The notes below the pieces were generated by a model, which was not told the DNA's origin, ran no database searches, and worked only from the letters and a program-made list of their open reading frames with translations. A program made the position numbers and the translations under genes. This document shows, piece by piece, positions 42,421 to 55,551 of a stretch of DNA of 64,000 bases. The DNA is from Neurospora tetraspora. Its lineage: Eukaryota > Ascomycota > Sordariomycetes > Sordariales > Sordariaceae. Numbering within the stretch: position 1 is the first letter of the stretch; the number at the start of each line of letters is the position of its first letter. The stretch is taken from assembly GCF_033439725.1 (NCBI RefSeq), contig NW_026944385.1, forward strand, positions 1,893,001 through 1,957,000. The letters run 5' to 3'.

Positions 42421-44193
42421 ATCCCTCCCCCCTTCCCCAGGATCTTCCAAGATTCCCCCCAAGTGACCCCCAACTTCCAACGTCCTAGCGTCCTAAGAGG
42501 CGATAAATCCATGTCCTGGAACTGGACCCGACCTTACCTTTCTAGGCTCGCTGGATATCTACCGAGTACTCAAGGTTGAAATAAGCTTCTTAGTGTGTGT
42601 AGAGGCTGTGTGTGTGCTTGAGAGTCGCATCCTTGCATCTTGCATCTTTGCATTACCGAACGGACCCAATCCCGAAGACCCGGAATCCGGGAACCGGGAA
42701 CCGACGACGGGCCAAGGCAATGCTCTTCCCGTCCAGTCTGCACCGAGCGCATGCATAGTACTTGGACGACTGCATCGTGACAACAGGTAGTATATTTACC
42801 TCTAGTAAAGAGAAATTTACCCACCCACAAATACACTTTTTGTTTTCATACAGCCACATTACCTCTAGGTACCTCTCCCTACTACACTTCCGATATATCC
42901 AGATCTTTCAAGTTTTTTCCCTACAACCTAGCAAATTTAACACCACCAAAAAAGAAAAGTTGTAATCTATTGCCAGACCGTTAGTTTTCTTCCGTCTGCC
43001 CAGAGCTTTGCTTTCTCGTACATTCGAGTCCTTCTTTGCCAGGCTGAGTGCTGTTTTGGACATCTCCATGTCGCTGATATCAGTTGCAAGCAAAAACGGC
43101 CGCTGCGAATGGAATGAACAAGGGCACTTGAAGACTGTCTGCCTAGTGGTTTATCAGGCAAGAAAATATTGCTGATAAGTGGTCTGGTCTGGGATAGATA
43201 AGGTATCTTTCTTCTAACTACCATGTTTCCGAAAGCTAGGGGACGGGAAGCTTGTGGTAAATATTTACTTTATCGAATGTAGCTGTAATGTACTACTATG
43301 TACCTGTTGCAAGAGACTTATATGTGGGTAGATTCTCTCATAGTAAAAGTGGCATGCATGGACGTGGAATCTAAAAAGTCCAGAACTTGCCCATGGAGCG
43401 AGCCAGGCCTTCTCTTCCTCTACCTAAGGTACCTACCCTAGAGATACCCAAGACTCTGCAGTGTAGACTCGTTTACACTAAAAAAGACAACATGGGTGAT
43501 AAGGTAATGTGATGCCAATCTGTGGTCTTTCTTTTTCTTTCCTCCTTCGTTTTTCCTTCTCTTTTTTTTTTTTTTCTCTTTTGCCTTTGATGACTTGGAC
43601 TATGTCTCTCAAGTTGAAACTCAGGTCGATCAATATTCATGACCTAATGGCTAGCACATGGGGAAATCATGGAAAACTCGCTAACACGGATGATACATAC
43701 TCGAGTACGTTTCCTCGATTTGATGTACACTATTATGTGCATCCATTATCCGGTCCTGCCTTGGTTATTAGTTATTGCATATTCCCTCTAATCCAGATTA
43801 GCCTCAGCCTGTCCCATACTACCTCGCTGACTGGTATAGTGCATGTTTTCTCCATGGAAAAAAAGCGCAAACTACAGCGAGAATCTCATTAAAGCTGGAT
43901 GGAAGCAAGTGGCCTAGGAGGAGAAGGCAAGGCAGACAAGGAACATTCAGGTACAGGGGTATGAGGTGGGATTCCAATTCCTCTCTTTTTCCGACGCTAA
44001 CCATGCGTATGCATTCTCCAAAAATATACAAATGCCATCTTGATCTCCTCCTTTCTATACCCGGTTCACGATACGTTCCACACACTTTAGTACATCGTAA
44101 TGTGTACACTTCAACCGCAAGAGCATTCGTCATAGGTCGGACAGAGAGGGATGTCCCTGTCGAGACGGAATCTGTGAATCTCTGACAGTCCGA
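42421..44193. other. intergenic stretch, no supported gene
   Basis: Low-information DNA with TAGGTACCTA-like motifs near 42870 and 43430, which recur between genes in Sordariales. Frames seen are short and without pattern. The right end is the 3' flank of the microtubule gene. Confidence 0.35.
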
Positions 44194-47170
44194 CTATGGT
44201 CGGTTGAGACCTTGCTTGGCCTAGGTAGCAATAATAGTTAGCATCAATAAGTACCAAATGAGACGACCTAGATCAGCGACATACCTTCATCTGCTCTATC
44301 CGAGCCTTCAACTGACTCGTCACTTCCGCAGCCCTCTTCCAGCTCTCCATGCCACCCGCCGTACCACTCGAAGGAGCCTGCAGCCTGCTTGCGCCAGTCC
44401 TCATACCAGTCCTACTGCTGGACCGCTCAGCTCCGTAGCCACCGAAGCCCATGGAAGCGAGCGACTCGGAGCTCCTAGCCTCCTCGACCGGCTGGCGGAA
44501 GCCAGCAGGGGTACCGCGACCGCTACTTCCCCCGCTTCCTCCCGTGTGGTACCTGGGATCCGGGCTCACCTTCTGGTGGAAGCCGCCCGACATCATGCCA
44601 TCGCCGCCGTTCTCCTTCTCTTCGCTCATGCTGCTGGCAAAGCTCATGCGGTTCCTATTTGCTGACTGTTGCTGGTAGCCGTTGTCGTTGTAAATACCGC
44701 CATCGTGGGTCGGGCTCATAACTCCAAGACCGATATGGGGTGAGCTGGGGCTGCCCGGCCGAGCACGGTTCGCGTGGCGTAGTTGATCCTCGGTGTGGCT
44801 CAAAGCTCGCTTGAGCCTGTCGAGCTCACGACGCAACCGGTCGTTGGTCTGCTCAGCGGCTTCGAAGTCGCTGCGGGCCCGGACCAGCTGCGTCTCCTTG
44901 GCCTTGATCGAGAGCACGTCCCTTGTATGGTCCTCAATCAGAGAAGCATTCTGGTTCTTGAGTTCCTGGATCTCCGACAAGAGTTTCGACCGATCGTGAC
45001 GAGCATCATCGAGTTGCTTCAGCAGACGGTCATTGGCATCTCGGAGCTCTTCAAGCTCAGCCCGCTCAATGTGGGAAATGCCTGGGGTTGGGGGTGGCAT
45101 TGGGGGAGTAGGGGTATAATCCATTGGTACCGGCTTGGCGAGTGAACGCCCAGCAAGGCCCCCTGGCTGAAGACCGCCACGTCCGAGTCCCATGCGTGGT
45201 GGTGCTGGCCGTTGCTCCTCAGGGGAAGGCGGATCATCAAGATCCATAGGCTCTGGTTCCGGCTCCGGCTCCGCGCGAGATGGCGGCGCAGCGAATGCCG
45301 ACCGCTTCTGTGGGGCCTTGATACCGCCACCAAGACCACCGCCGGGGGCAGCGCCAGGAGCAGCACCACCGGGTTTTGGTACGCCTAGCTTGTTACCCAG
45401 ACCACCCATGCGCGGGGGAGCGGCGGCGGCAGGAGCCGGTGTTGGCTGGGCAGGCGGCGCCGCCGCTCCAAATCCTGCTGGCTTTTTAGCACCGACAGGG
45501 GCCTTCTTGACGGGGCCCTTCTTTGCAGGACCCGGAGGCGGTGCTCGAGCTGCTGGCGGAGGCGGCTTTGGTTTATCCTTGGCCTTGACCTCAGCTGCCT
45601 CGTAGAACTCCTTGATCTTGTTCTTCCGGATGTCATCCAAGCCTTCGAGGTGTGGGTTCATTGCTCTTTCGCCAATGATCTTCATGATCGTACCCAAAAC
45701 CTCGGCACCACCAGAACGAAGAGCTTCACTGCTTTCGGCAAGAAGCTTTTTCGCGCACTCAACCATGGTCGCAATCTCTTGTTTGCTGGGAACATCCTTC
45801 GTGGTGCGCAGGCACCGGACTAGGAACTTCATGGTACCTTCCTTAACTTGAGGGTTCTTGTGCTTAAGGAACTCGGTAATATCCTCCATGTTTTCCGTTA
45901 GATCAGTCGACAGGAAAACGGCATCCAGGGCAAGGCCCAACGCATCCGCCACTGTCTGCTTCTTTTCCTTCAGACGCTCGAGGATAGGCTGCATGACGGT
46001 GGCGCGATACTTGGCAAAGCCCCTTCGCAGACCCTTTGCGAGTAGCTCGATACACTGTGCTGCCTGCGTGACGACGGCAATGTTGGCGTCCTTCATACAC
46101 TTTGCCAAGCAACGTGTGATCTCGTTAAAGTCTCCCTCCTTGATCCTCGGAACGTTCACAACAGCGTAAAGGGCCTCGCATGCCTCCTTTCTCTCCTTCC
46201 ACTTCGACGAGGCGATATTGTCGAAGAAATCCTTTGGTACTTTGCTGATGATATCCTGCGGTTCGGCCAAATCGAATGCGTCGATTTCCCTTACTTCCTC
46301 TTCTTCAGGTGCGTCAGCCATTTCTTCATCTTCGTCACCGCCTCCTGCAGGAGCGGCGGCCTGCGCAGCTTGCTGTGATCGAAGAAGGCGCTCTTGCTTG
46401 GGAGCCCCTTCGGCCTTGGCCTTTTCGAACTGTGCTTCTAGATCGCTTTGTTGAGTCGGTTTGAGTTCGCCCCAGAACATGGGTTTCATGGCGTCGCGCA
46501 ACCACCTGTAAAACTCGACTGTAAGGTTAGTAGCCTCGGCTCTTACATTCTTGTCGGCATGGCCAAAGACCTTGGGCAAGAACTTGAGCACGGGCTTGGG
46601 GTCTGCCGTCTTGCAGCCATAGTTGTGGAAGATGGCCGTTAGCGCAGAGAGCGCAGCAGCGACGACCTTGGGAACCTTGTTGGAGAGGACGGGAAGGATT
46701 TCTTCGATAACGGGGCCAGGAACGTCGAGTTCGATATAAAGAAGAAGCGCTTCGAGAGAGTTGGCCTTGATGGCAGGTCTAGTAGACGGGAGACCCTTTT
46801 CGACAATGGACGTGATGGTGTGTTGTCTCGACCGAACAGCGCCTTCACGACCGCCAAACTTTAGGAAGGCGCAAAGAGCAGCCATGCCCTCTTGTTGCGC
46901 AGCGACGTTGGAATCCGCGACAGCACCCTTCCACAAGCTGGGATCCTGGACGAACGGTCGGAATGCGGGATCATATTCATCGGGAGTCTTTTCGAATGCC
47001 TGGGCGGCCTCTTCGTATGCTGCCTTGCGTACTTTCCAGACCTAGCCAACGTTAACAGGGATTCTGGGACTTGTAAGCGCAACGAGAGGGACAAGCCTTG
47101 GACTGAAACGCACCTTGTGTACCCAACGGTCCGTAAGGGGCAAGGAGCTGAAGTCCTCTTCGTCACCCAT
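44194..47170 (-). CDS. STU2: XMAP215/Dis1/Stu2-family microtubule polymerase with TOG domains, 946 aa
   Basis: Exons are 47170-47114, 47041-44285 and 44220-44194. The introns (72 and 64 nt) have GTGCGT and GTATGT donors, and the last exon encodes only AKQGLNRP. TOG domain 1 starts at once (LPLTDRWVHKVWKVRKAAYE) and runs to ~230. TOG 2 spans about 285-520 (FFDNIASSKWKERKEACEAL). A basic Pro/Ala/Gly linker (~530-690) precedes a coiled coil (~690-800, ERAELEELRDANDRLLKQLD), with a Ser/Gly-rich tail after it. Two TOGs plus a coiled coil is the fungal arrangement (Stu2, Alp14, AlpA), working as a homodimer that adds tubulin at plus ends. It diverges from the LIS1 gene 2.2 kb away. Confidence 0.9.
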
Positions 47171-49399
47171 GGTTGCGGTTTTTGGTGTTGTGGTTGTTGT
47201 CGCAGGGCTTTCGGTCTGTGGTATTTCAGGGTTCGATGGACATCGGGATTCAGAAGACAGTCGAGGATATCGTCTCGACGGGTCGGGGAGTGAAGGAAGG
47301 CTCGATGTGCTTTGACTGGCGGGAGTTGAGGTTGATGTGGTCTTGGAGTCGAACGAGGGTGGGCGACCTAGGGAGGAAACTCGCTTGATTAGTCTCTGAA
47401 GCGAAAGGGGTTTCCTAGAGCCGACCATAATGGGAACAAGAGGGTTATAAGAAAGATGTATGCCGTCACGGTGCCTGTTGGGGTGGCCTCTGGTGTCGAT
47501 GGTGCTCACACGTCAGATGGAAGACAGGGAGGACTTACAGAAGCTATCGAGAGCAAGAAATGGGGAGCGAACAGAAGCTGCGACTTGGATGGATGGTGCA
47601 GTGTGTCAAACAGCTGTTTTGTTTGTTGTCGGCGACTGGTAACAATGAAGAGTCGCGCGTGCGCAAAGGAAGGAAGATATAATTGCTGCCGCGCTGTGAT
47701 TGCGTAGTGTGGGCACGGTGGGTGGTGGGTGGGCGATAAAGATCGAAGGGACAGGAAGTTGCCGTGTGTTCCTGCTCGACTGCCCTGGTGTGCGTGTGTG
47801 ATCCGCGGGGGGAGCGTATCCGCGAAGTAGAGAGATACAGCCGTGCTCGAGGTTGGAGGGCAGCGGCGATGTGGATGTATTGTTGTAGATTTGTTGACGG
47901 TGACGGGAGTCAGTTTGTGCTTCCCGTTTCGCGACAGGCTCTGGTTGGCGGGACAAGAGCGGACCACGCCGGGACGGGGAGCGACAGAGAGGTTCCCTCT
48001 GTTCCCCATGCTGAACCCTGACGCCTTGTGAACGCCCAGGGAAGTCCAATTGCCGACCCAAGCAATAACCCTTGCACGCCTTACCAGCCTTCTGTGGCTT
48101 AAGGGGGAGAATGTGGCTGAGCTGTCCAATCATCAGGCAGCCTCGTCTACTGACCGCTACGTGATGTCAATCAACCCCTCTTCGATCTACGCCTACTGGC
48201 CCGTTGCAGTCCGCCAGCGCCTATCTGCCAGCTGTCCATAAAGGGTCCTCGGTACCTGTCCTTGGATGTGTGGTCCTCCCTGACAACCCTGACAAGCCCC
48301 CTAGCAGCCCTAACCCCGACGGCCAAGCCTGTGACACCTAACCCTGAAGAAGCTGATGCGTTGTTTCTCTGCCCCGCCAAAAACAAGACAGTCCGCCCAC
48401 TGAAAGAGGACCCAAACAAAGTGTTACAGTGGGTGAGCCGTCAAGTCTTTGTCGCTGCGGTTTCTGTCGAACGTTGCATGCCGGCCGCCGCATTGGATCG
48501 CAACCACAACGCCCACAGACACACAAGAGACTGGAGCATCTTGAACAACATCATTGACCACCAAACAGACAAACACCAAGTCTTCGATACCAGTACCCGT
48601 CAGATTGCGCTCAGCTTGCTTTCTATCTCGTCACGAACTATTCAAGCTGCAATCAAGAGCTCCATTCGCCTCGACTAGACGGGACTCGAATTAGTCTGAG
48701 AGAGGCAGAGACCAACCAAAAAGGGCACCAACGCAGAGCGCAGGGCAGCTAGAGACAGCGACAACTAAGTCCAGGGACAAGGGGTCCACTTTTAGGCGAA
48801 CTCCTCACCGTTTGGGTTTGGATTTGGATCTGGATCCGGGATCAAAGAGAGGAGAGAAAGAAGAAAGAGAGCCACGGACAACTGGCACATGCAACCAGGA
48901 CCACATACAACAACATCAACAACAACACAGCAACCCGACCACCACAACACCGCCGCCTACCTCACCAGGCTCACTAGAGCACATAAGCACATATAGGAGC
49001 AGCTCTCCCCGTCGACGTCCCGCGCTCAGACACTTAGCAGAGGTAGCTTGGAGTGCCCGTGTGCCGGCCAGCTCTCTGCTTCCCCCATCCCGCTACCTGA
49101 CCGAAAGGAACCGGGCCTCCACCGAGATGGAGTATAAAGTCCTGATCTGCCAAACAATTCCGTCACACTAAGGCATTGCGATCACGATTCCCCCATAAAC
49201 AAGTCAACAAACGTGCACGACAACTGTACCTACCCTTCGGGCGACGCGGCAGGTGGGCCACAACACGGACACGGACAACGGACAAGTCCTGGCGAACGAA
49301 CCGACCGACACCGATCCCGACCCCGCGACAAACCAAAACATCACATCTTCTCCTCCCAAGACACGCCCCTTTAGCTGACCCGCCTCCTTGGCTGGCACC
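47171..49399. other. 2.2-kb divergent promoter region between the TOG and LIS1 genes
   Basis: No supported gene. It contains the leaders of both divergent genes. The LIS1 side has CAA/CAACA repeats near 48907-48935. Frames in this stretch lack family patterns. Confidence 0.4.
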
Positions 49400-50910
49400 A
49401 TGTCTCAAATATTGACCTCTCGGCAGGCCGATGAGCTGTAGGTTGCTACTTATACTCAAGTCGAGACAATGGCTAACTTGTTGTCCGCCACTCCTACAGA
49501 CACAGAGCCCTCATCGCATACCTAAGTGCCGCCAACCTACCCAACACCGCCGCCGCCCTCCGAGAAGAACTGAACCTAAGCGAAGAGGTCTTTGATCCGG
49601 CCACGGCAAAGAAATATGAGGGTCTACTAGAAAAGAAATGGACCAGTGTAGTCCGACTTCAGAAAAAGGTGCGCATCCTGGCCCCTTGTCCGACCGCCCC
49701 TCCCCAGTCCCCCCCTCTCTCCCCTTTGCCAGTCGCTTACCCCCTTGTCACACAGATTATGGACCTCGAGTCGCGAAATCATATCCTACAGTCAGAGCTC
49801 AACGAAACGACGCCTACATCGCGACAGAACAAAGATCCCGTCGCCTGGCTACCCCGAGCACCTCCCCGACACACGCTTCAGTCACACAGAGATCCCATAA
49901 CCTGTGTAGCATTCCACCCTGTTTTCTCGTCTCTAGCTTCCGGATCAGAGGATCAGACCATCAAGATCTGGGATTGGGAACTGGGCGAGCTAGAAAGAAC
50001 TATCAAGGGCCACACAAAAGCCGTCCTCGACGTCGACTATGGTGGCCCCCGCGGAAACACGTTGCTAGCTTCGTGCAGCTCAGATCTAACCATCAAGCTC
50101 TGGGACCCCCTAGACTCGTATAAAAACATTCGGACTCTCCCCGGCCACGATCACAGCGTCAGCGCCGTACGGTTCATCCCTGGATCTGGTAACCTCCTGG
50201 TTAGCGCGAGTCGCGATAAGACACTAAGGATATGGGACGTTAGCACAGGGTACTGCGTCAAGACATTGCGCGGCCATGCCGAATGGGTGCGCGACGTATG
50301 CCCATCCTTGGACGGGAAATATATACTCTCTACCAGCGACGATTACACAAGCAGGCTATGGGATGTAACAATAACGAACCCCGAGCCCAAGGTCACCTTG
50401 ATCGGCCACGAGCATGTCGTGCTGTGTTGCGCCATCGCACCTCCGGCCGCATACCAAAATCTTGCCGCCATGGCCGGCATCAAGAAACCACCTGCGACGA
50501 GCTCTGCCGAGTTTATGGCCACCGGCTCTCGAGACAAGTCGATCCGGTTATGGGATGCGCGCGGGACATGCATCAAAACCTTGGTCGGCCACGATAACTG
50601 GGTGCGAGGGTTGGTGTTCCATCCTGGAGGGAAATACCTCTTGTCCGTATCCGATGACAAGACGCTTCGGTGCTGGGATCTTACACAAGAAGGCAAATGC
50701 GTCAAGACGCTCGGGGATGCGCATGGCCACTTCGTCCAGTGCATCAGATGGGCCCCGTCGGTTATCAAGGATGTGTCGGTGAACGGTGAACATGGGGAAC
50801 CAAACGGGACGCCAAAGAAGGGAGGAGCGGCTGCCACCCCAGAGGCTCAGATCCGCTGCGTTATTGCGACAGGAAGCGTTGACTTGAACGTCAGAATCTT
50901 TGCAAACTGA
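49400..50910 (+). CDS. PAC1: LIS1/Pac1/NudF, dynein regulator with WD40 repeats, 453 aa
   Basis: Exons are 49400-49437, 49500-49668 and 49756-50910 (introns 62 and 87 nt; GTAGGT and GTGCGC donors, CTAAC branch in intron 1). The start [13 protein letters not shown] and the LisH motif ([20 protein letters not shown]) are only recovered by splicing. A short coiled coil ([20 protein letters not shown]) follows, then seven WD40 blades from ~110 ([85 protein letters not shown]). Length and order match LIS1. LIS1 binds the dynein motor domain with NudE and is needed for nuclear migration and hyphal growth. Confidence 0.95.
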
Positions 50911-53864
50911 TGCATACGCATGGCATAAGAGCAGCTAGAGCAGGACGTCTCAGGCAGAGAGAGCCCATGCACTGGAAGCAAAGACACAAGTTGTTGCTCA
51001 GCGGACCCTTGCTGATATCCACCGCTACCCGAGAGCTATTTCTTGGACGGCTGGCCGTGGTGCTAGCTACTACAGCACTTGCCCCGAAGAACACCATTGC
51101 TTTTTTTTGTGAACGGGGCTTGCTACTCGCACGCACCACAGCCCCTTGGATGAGACTCGAAGAAGCAAACAAAAAAAAAGAAAAAGAGACTTCTCGGCGG
51201 GCACCTCACGGGAGAGAGGGGTTTCGTCACGACTTCTACCCACCCACTTGAGCAAAAAGCAGGGAGGTAGTGTGACGGACGGGCAACCATTTTGCATTGT
51301 CTTCCCGTGAGACCCATCAAATGATAATGTTGCGCCTGATGGATGATGACTGATGAGAGATCTTTTTTAGAAAGCAAAGAAAGATGAAAGAGAAACAGTA
51401 GAGAGGAACGGAACGGAAACGCAGAGGGTTTGTAGATATGAACAGAATTCAATAGATACCCCAATTTTTGGACGACTTATAGTCGAGTGCCGGCTGTCGT
51501 CCAGCACATTGCGTGTGTTCTTCTTGGAGAAAGCAGCCCTTTTGGCTTGCGGACAAGTCTGAAGGGCATCAGATAATATGTCTCCTCTCCACGCCCACGA
51601 CCATGACTAACCTGAAGGAATAACAAAGCAACAGCTTCTCCATTCTCGAAGCTAGCCGAAGGTTCACTCAGCCGGCGCCTCCCATGTTGGCATCATTTCT
51701 CTTCCCTTATTCTCCCCGCTCTTTCAGTCCCAAATCCAACGCTGTGCTAACTTCCTGGCTAGACACTCGCTTCCGACAACCAACTTCAAGACTCTTTGCA
51801 CTTGTACCTCAAGCCACCAACCCAACCACCAAATTTTTGATCTACACCGACAACAAAAAACCAACACCATACCAACCATTTCTCAGCCGCAACTACATCC
51901 TGAGAAAGCCATGCATGCACCATTGCAACATCTTGCCGGCAATCCTACAGAAGAAGATCGGTATTAGGTAACTTGTACAACCCAGTTGCGAGCTGGTGGC
52001 ACAAGGAGTGGGTGGGGATATGAAGTTGCTCCCCCCCTCCCCGTGGGGGACAGGGGAGAGATGGCACTAGAGGTATGTAACGGGTTACAGGTTACGGGCT
52101 CGGGTGTGATGTTGATTCCGAATTCCCTGGTCGTTGTTTATACGAAGCTCTAGGTACGAGTAACATATGGAAACGCGGGGAATTGTGTGGTTTTCTTCAG
52201 TTTCAGTCAGACCTTGGAGTTGAGGCTGGCTGCTTTGGTATTCCAACCCGGAGATGCTCAATTGGTGATAGGTATGGCATGTGAACATGTATACTGTATA
52301 CTACCGGTTGGAAGCCCAGCAGAAGGGAGCGTCCCCTCGAGAATCCATCCATTGGACTTCATGTCCTGGACTCCACGGCGGTCAGTGTAGAAATCCCAAT
52401 CCAGTAGGTCGAGTTGTTCTCTCTTTCGACTCCAGTTTATTCAGTCTGCTCTCCTCCCTCCTCCCTTGCACATTTCACGAACTGAACCTCAAACTCGTCA
52501 CGAACCCCTCTCACCCCCTCATTTCATCACGTTTGTTCCTTCCGCAACTAGGCGCCTCGCCAGTCGCCACTCCCGTCGTTTGTGCGCCTATGTATGTCTT
52601 CTTTTAGGGAGTAGGTAACTACCTTGGCGAGGCGCCGTGTGTCCCCTGCCTCCTCCTCCTTCCCCCACGATCCTGCCCTTGTCCGCGCCTACCTGATCGA
52701 CGCAGCTAATGGGACGGGAGGACCCGTTACCCGTGCGTACCCGACCTCCATAGATTATCCCGATCCATTACGTATTCTGTAGTCTGTAGAAGGAGTGCAC
52801 CGGAAAGTCCCCTTCAACATGGAAGGTCCAATCGATCCAGAATGTCAGGCACGCCTGCCCCCGTTGCCACGAACGGTAATAGAAGCTGAGGTGCACTGCA
52901 CAGGTTGTGCACAGGTAGTTGCGATGCCTTCGCCCCTCCTTATGATCCGGTCCCCCGAGCCAAGGGTGGATTTCCGGGTCATCTTCCTCTTCATCACTTC
53001 AATACAATCCACATACCCAGCCAGTGGTTGCATTGCATTCCATTTGCCTGACACAAAAAGGACACAAGCGGCTCTACTCAATCTATGGGCTTCGACAAGT
53101 TTGACGTAACAGTGTGTTTAGTTCGGGGGTGAACATCATCCGCCGACCACCACCCTACCTCACTCAACCCCCACCCCCCTTTCCCCATTTTGCCTATCGA
53201 GAAGAGAATTCTGAATTGTCATCGTGTATGCCAATCCATATGCAAGTTTCCGGAGTACGAGAATACAGGGACGGCTGTCCTCTGCGTGATGTGGTGAATG
53301 TGTCGCGCCAATTTGGCGTCAAGAAGCTGCGGTGGTGATACTGATGATGTGAGAGGATCCGATAATTGAGTCGGGAAGCGATGTTGACGCTGGACGGAGC
53401 TGTCTCATTGGATGTTGGCGTGATGTCAAGGCGAGGGCATCGAGCGGGGAGAGTAGACATGAAGCCGAAAGAGGAATGAGATGCTTGAACGATGGGCAGC
53501 CGATGACTTCGAGGTTGGAAAGTCTGAAAGGGTTCGCTGCAATATATGTGTGAGAGTGAAACACCAGTCACCACCTGCCGAGGAGGTCAAGGGGTGCTGG
53601 GGAAGAGGACGGGACACAGAATCGTACAAGTTTCGATCACCGCGGAGAAAGGTCCCGGTCCTCCAGCTCGACTGAGGTTTTCTCAAGGGACGAAAAAAGC
53701 CTATAAGTACTTCGTCGTCAACCCCATCCCAGTCTCGGTTTTCTTCTTCATCACACACACACACACACATCAGATAACACAAGACAATTTAACCTCCCAA
53801 CAAGTTAACAAAAAACACCCTCACATATCCAAACCAACCACCAACCACCCACCCAAACCCCAAA
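50911..53864. other. intergenic stretch, no supported gene
   Basis: 3' flank of LIS1, then about 2.5 kb in which I see only short frames without pattern. The right end is the promoter and long A/C-rich leader of the crystallin-like gene. Confidence 0.4.
53702..53709 (+). promoter_or_regulatory. TATA-like box of the crystallin-like gene
   Basis: TATAAGTA lies about 155 bp before the ATG and is followed by an (AC)n run (53752-53769) and an A/C-rich, T-poor leader up to AAAATGG. That arrangement is typical of strongly expressed fungal genes. Confidence 0.5.
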
Positions 53865-54494
53865 ATGGCACCCTCAGTCGACCCCTCCACCGTCGTCTTC
53901 TACCAGAAGAAGAACTTCGAGGGCTCCGGTGACACCTACGCCGTAGGCCAGGACGTCTCGGTCCCCGGCTCCCTCAACGACAAGTACCTCTCGGTGGCCG
54001 TCGGCGCCTCAGCCAAAGTGATTGCCTGGCAGCACTACAACGAATCAGGCCACTACCGGGAATGGACAGACTCCCAGGCAGACATCTCAGACATTGGCGG
54101 TCTATCCCGTTTCAAGGTCGTCGACGACGACACGCGGGCCATCTCTTTCTTGTTCAAAGACGCTACTGGAGGGGACGAGAAGCAGTATAGCTTGAAGGTT
54201 GATGCAAGGGACGTGGGGACCGTGATGCTCTACAGCACTACTAAGGATGGGGGCGAGTATGGACTGGTGGGGATTCTGCCGGCGGGTGGACCGCCGGTTA
54301 CCACGGCGATTTATGTGAGGGATGAGCACTCGGGCGGGTATTTGTGTGTTGGATCGGTGTTTTTCCAGTGGAATGAGGAGAGCAAGGGGGTAGATGTGGT
54401 GGAGAATGAGAATTGGCCGAAGCAGTTGGAGCAGAAGAGGACGGGGAAGAGTAGCTTTGAGGTTACGTTGGTTGATAATAAGCCGTCGGAGTGA
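53865..54494 (+). CDS. beta/gamma-crystallin-fold protein, 209 aa
   Basis: Residues ~10-85 read as a beta/gamma-crystallin domain: VVFYQKKNFEGSGDTY, VSVPGSLNDKYLSVAVG, IAWQHYNESGHYREW, then DISDIGGLSRFKVV. The aromatic/Gly (F/Y-x-x-x-F-x-G) starts of two Greek-key motifs are visible. The rest (90-209) is also beta-rich but not clearly a second crystallin domain. There is no signal peptide, so it is cytosolic or released without one. Microbial relatives bind calcium or serve as abundant stress or spore proteins; the role here is unknown. It is one exon, with an excellent start context (CCCAAAATGGC) and a TATA box. It is convergent with the phosphoesterase, 215 bp apart. Confidence 0.8.
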   Translation: MAPSVDPSTVVFYQKKNFEGSGDTYAVGQDVSVPGSLNDKYLSVAVGASAKVIAWQHYNESGHYREWTDSQADISDIGGLSRFKVVDDDTRAISFLFKDATGGDEKQYSLKVDARDVGTVMLYSTTKDGGEYGLVGILPAGGPPVTTAIYVRDEHSGGYLCVGSVFFQWNEESKGVDVVENENWPKQLEQKRTGKSSFEVTLVDNKPSE

Positions 54495-54709
54495 GGGTGA
54501 GTGGTGAAGGTAACTGAAAGGGGAGCTGGACGCTGGATGGCATGCACTGGATGAGGATAATGGGTGATGTTGTGATGTTTGGCGGGAAGCAAGGCTGAGT
54601 GAGATCTGGAACTGGGCAGTCTGCGAAGTAGAATCCAATTTGATATTCTATCATCGTCGCTCGTTTTCAATAAAGCACTAAATCATCAAGACAGAAGAAC
54701 AAACACCCC

Positions 54710-55519
54710 CTAAAAGTCCTCCAGCGCCGGATCCAACAAATGCGTCTTTTCGTTCGTCGTGACCGGATAGCTATCCTGTCCATACGTCGCATTCAGCGTC
54801 ACAGCCCCGACCACCTCACCATTCTCCAGTCGAACATGAGTCCTGATAGCAAACTCCTCGAGACCTTCTTGGTCGACAACGATCTGACGAGAGCCGCGAA
54901 TCCAGCTACCATAGCCTCCATAGCCAGTGTGCTGGCCAAAGCAGAGGTCTACTCCACGTTGTCCACGTCCACGTCCATGTCCATGTCCGTTTCCTTCTTC
55001 CCCTTCTCCTTCTCCTTCGTCCCCAGTGACAGTGACAGCCTTCTGCCGAACAACACCAGGAACTTCTTCTCCATCCCACTTATAACACCAAGTATTTCCA
55101 TGATCATGCCCCGAACAAAGTGCCATCATCCCGGGAGTAGAAGCAATGGCTTCCATAAAGGGGACGTCTTGCTCACCATAATCACAGCCCTCACCCTCGC
55201 CGCCATCAGGACACCACCCTTGCCCTTGCTGCGAAAGAGGCTGGTCGTCATTAATCCCCGGTTGGCGATGTGCATCTACACCTCCTTGCTGTCCTTGTTG
55301 TCCTTGTTGTCCTTGTTGTCCTTGTTGTCCTTGTTGTCCTTGTTGGAGAGCCAAGAAAGCGTTAGGCGGGATGTGGACGAAGGCTAGAGATGGGATGGGT
55401 CGACCGGCTTTGGCACTGATGGAAGCACTGGTGGATTTGAACCAGTCTACCACGGATTGGTGGACCCAGTTGGGCTCGGGGAGAGGTTGAAATTGGTTGG
55501 TTGTTGTGGAGGAGTCCCG

Positions 55520-55551
<32 letters not shown>

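Noticed and set aside
51684-51971. 95-codon plus-strand frame
   Set aside because: Isolated, low complexity, no motif, in a long intergenic stretch.
55284-55346. Regular short repeats that could suggest a CRISPR array
   Set aside because: They are contiguous 9-bp coding repeats without spacers, inside a eukaryotic gene.
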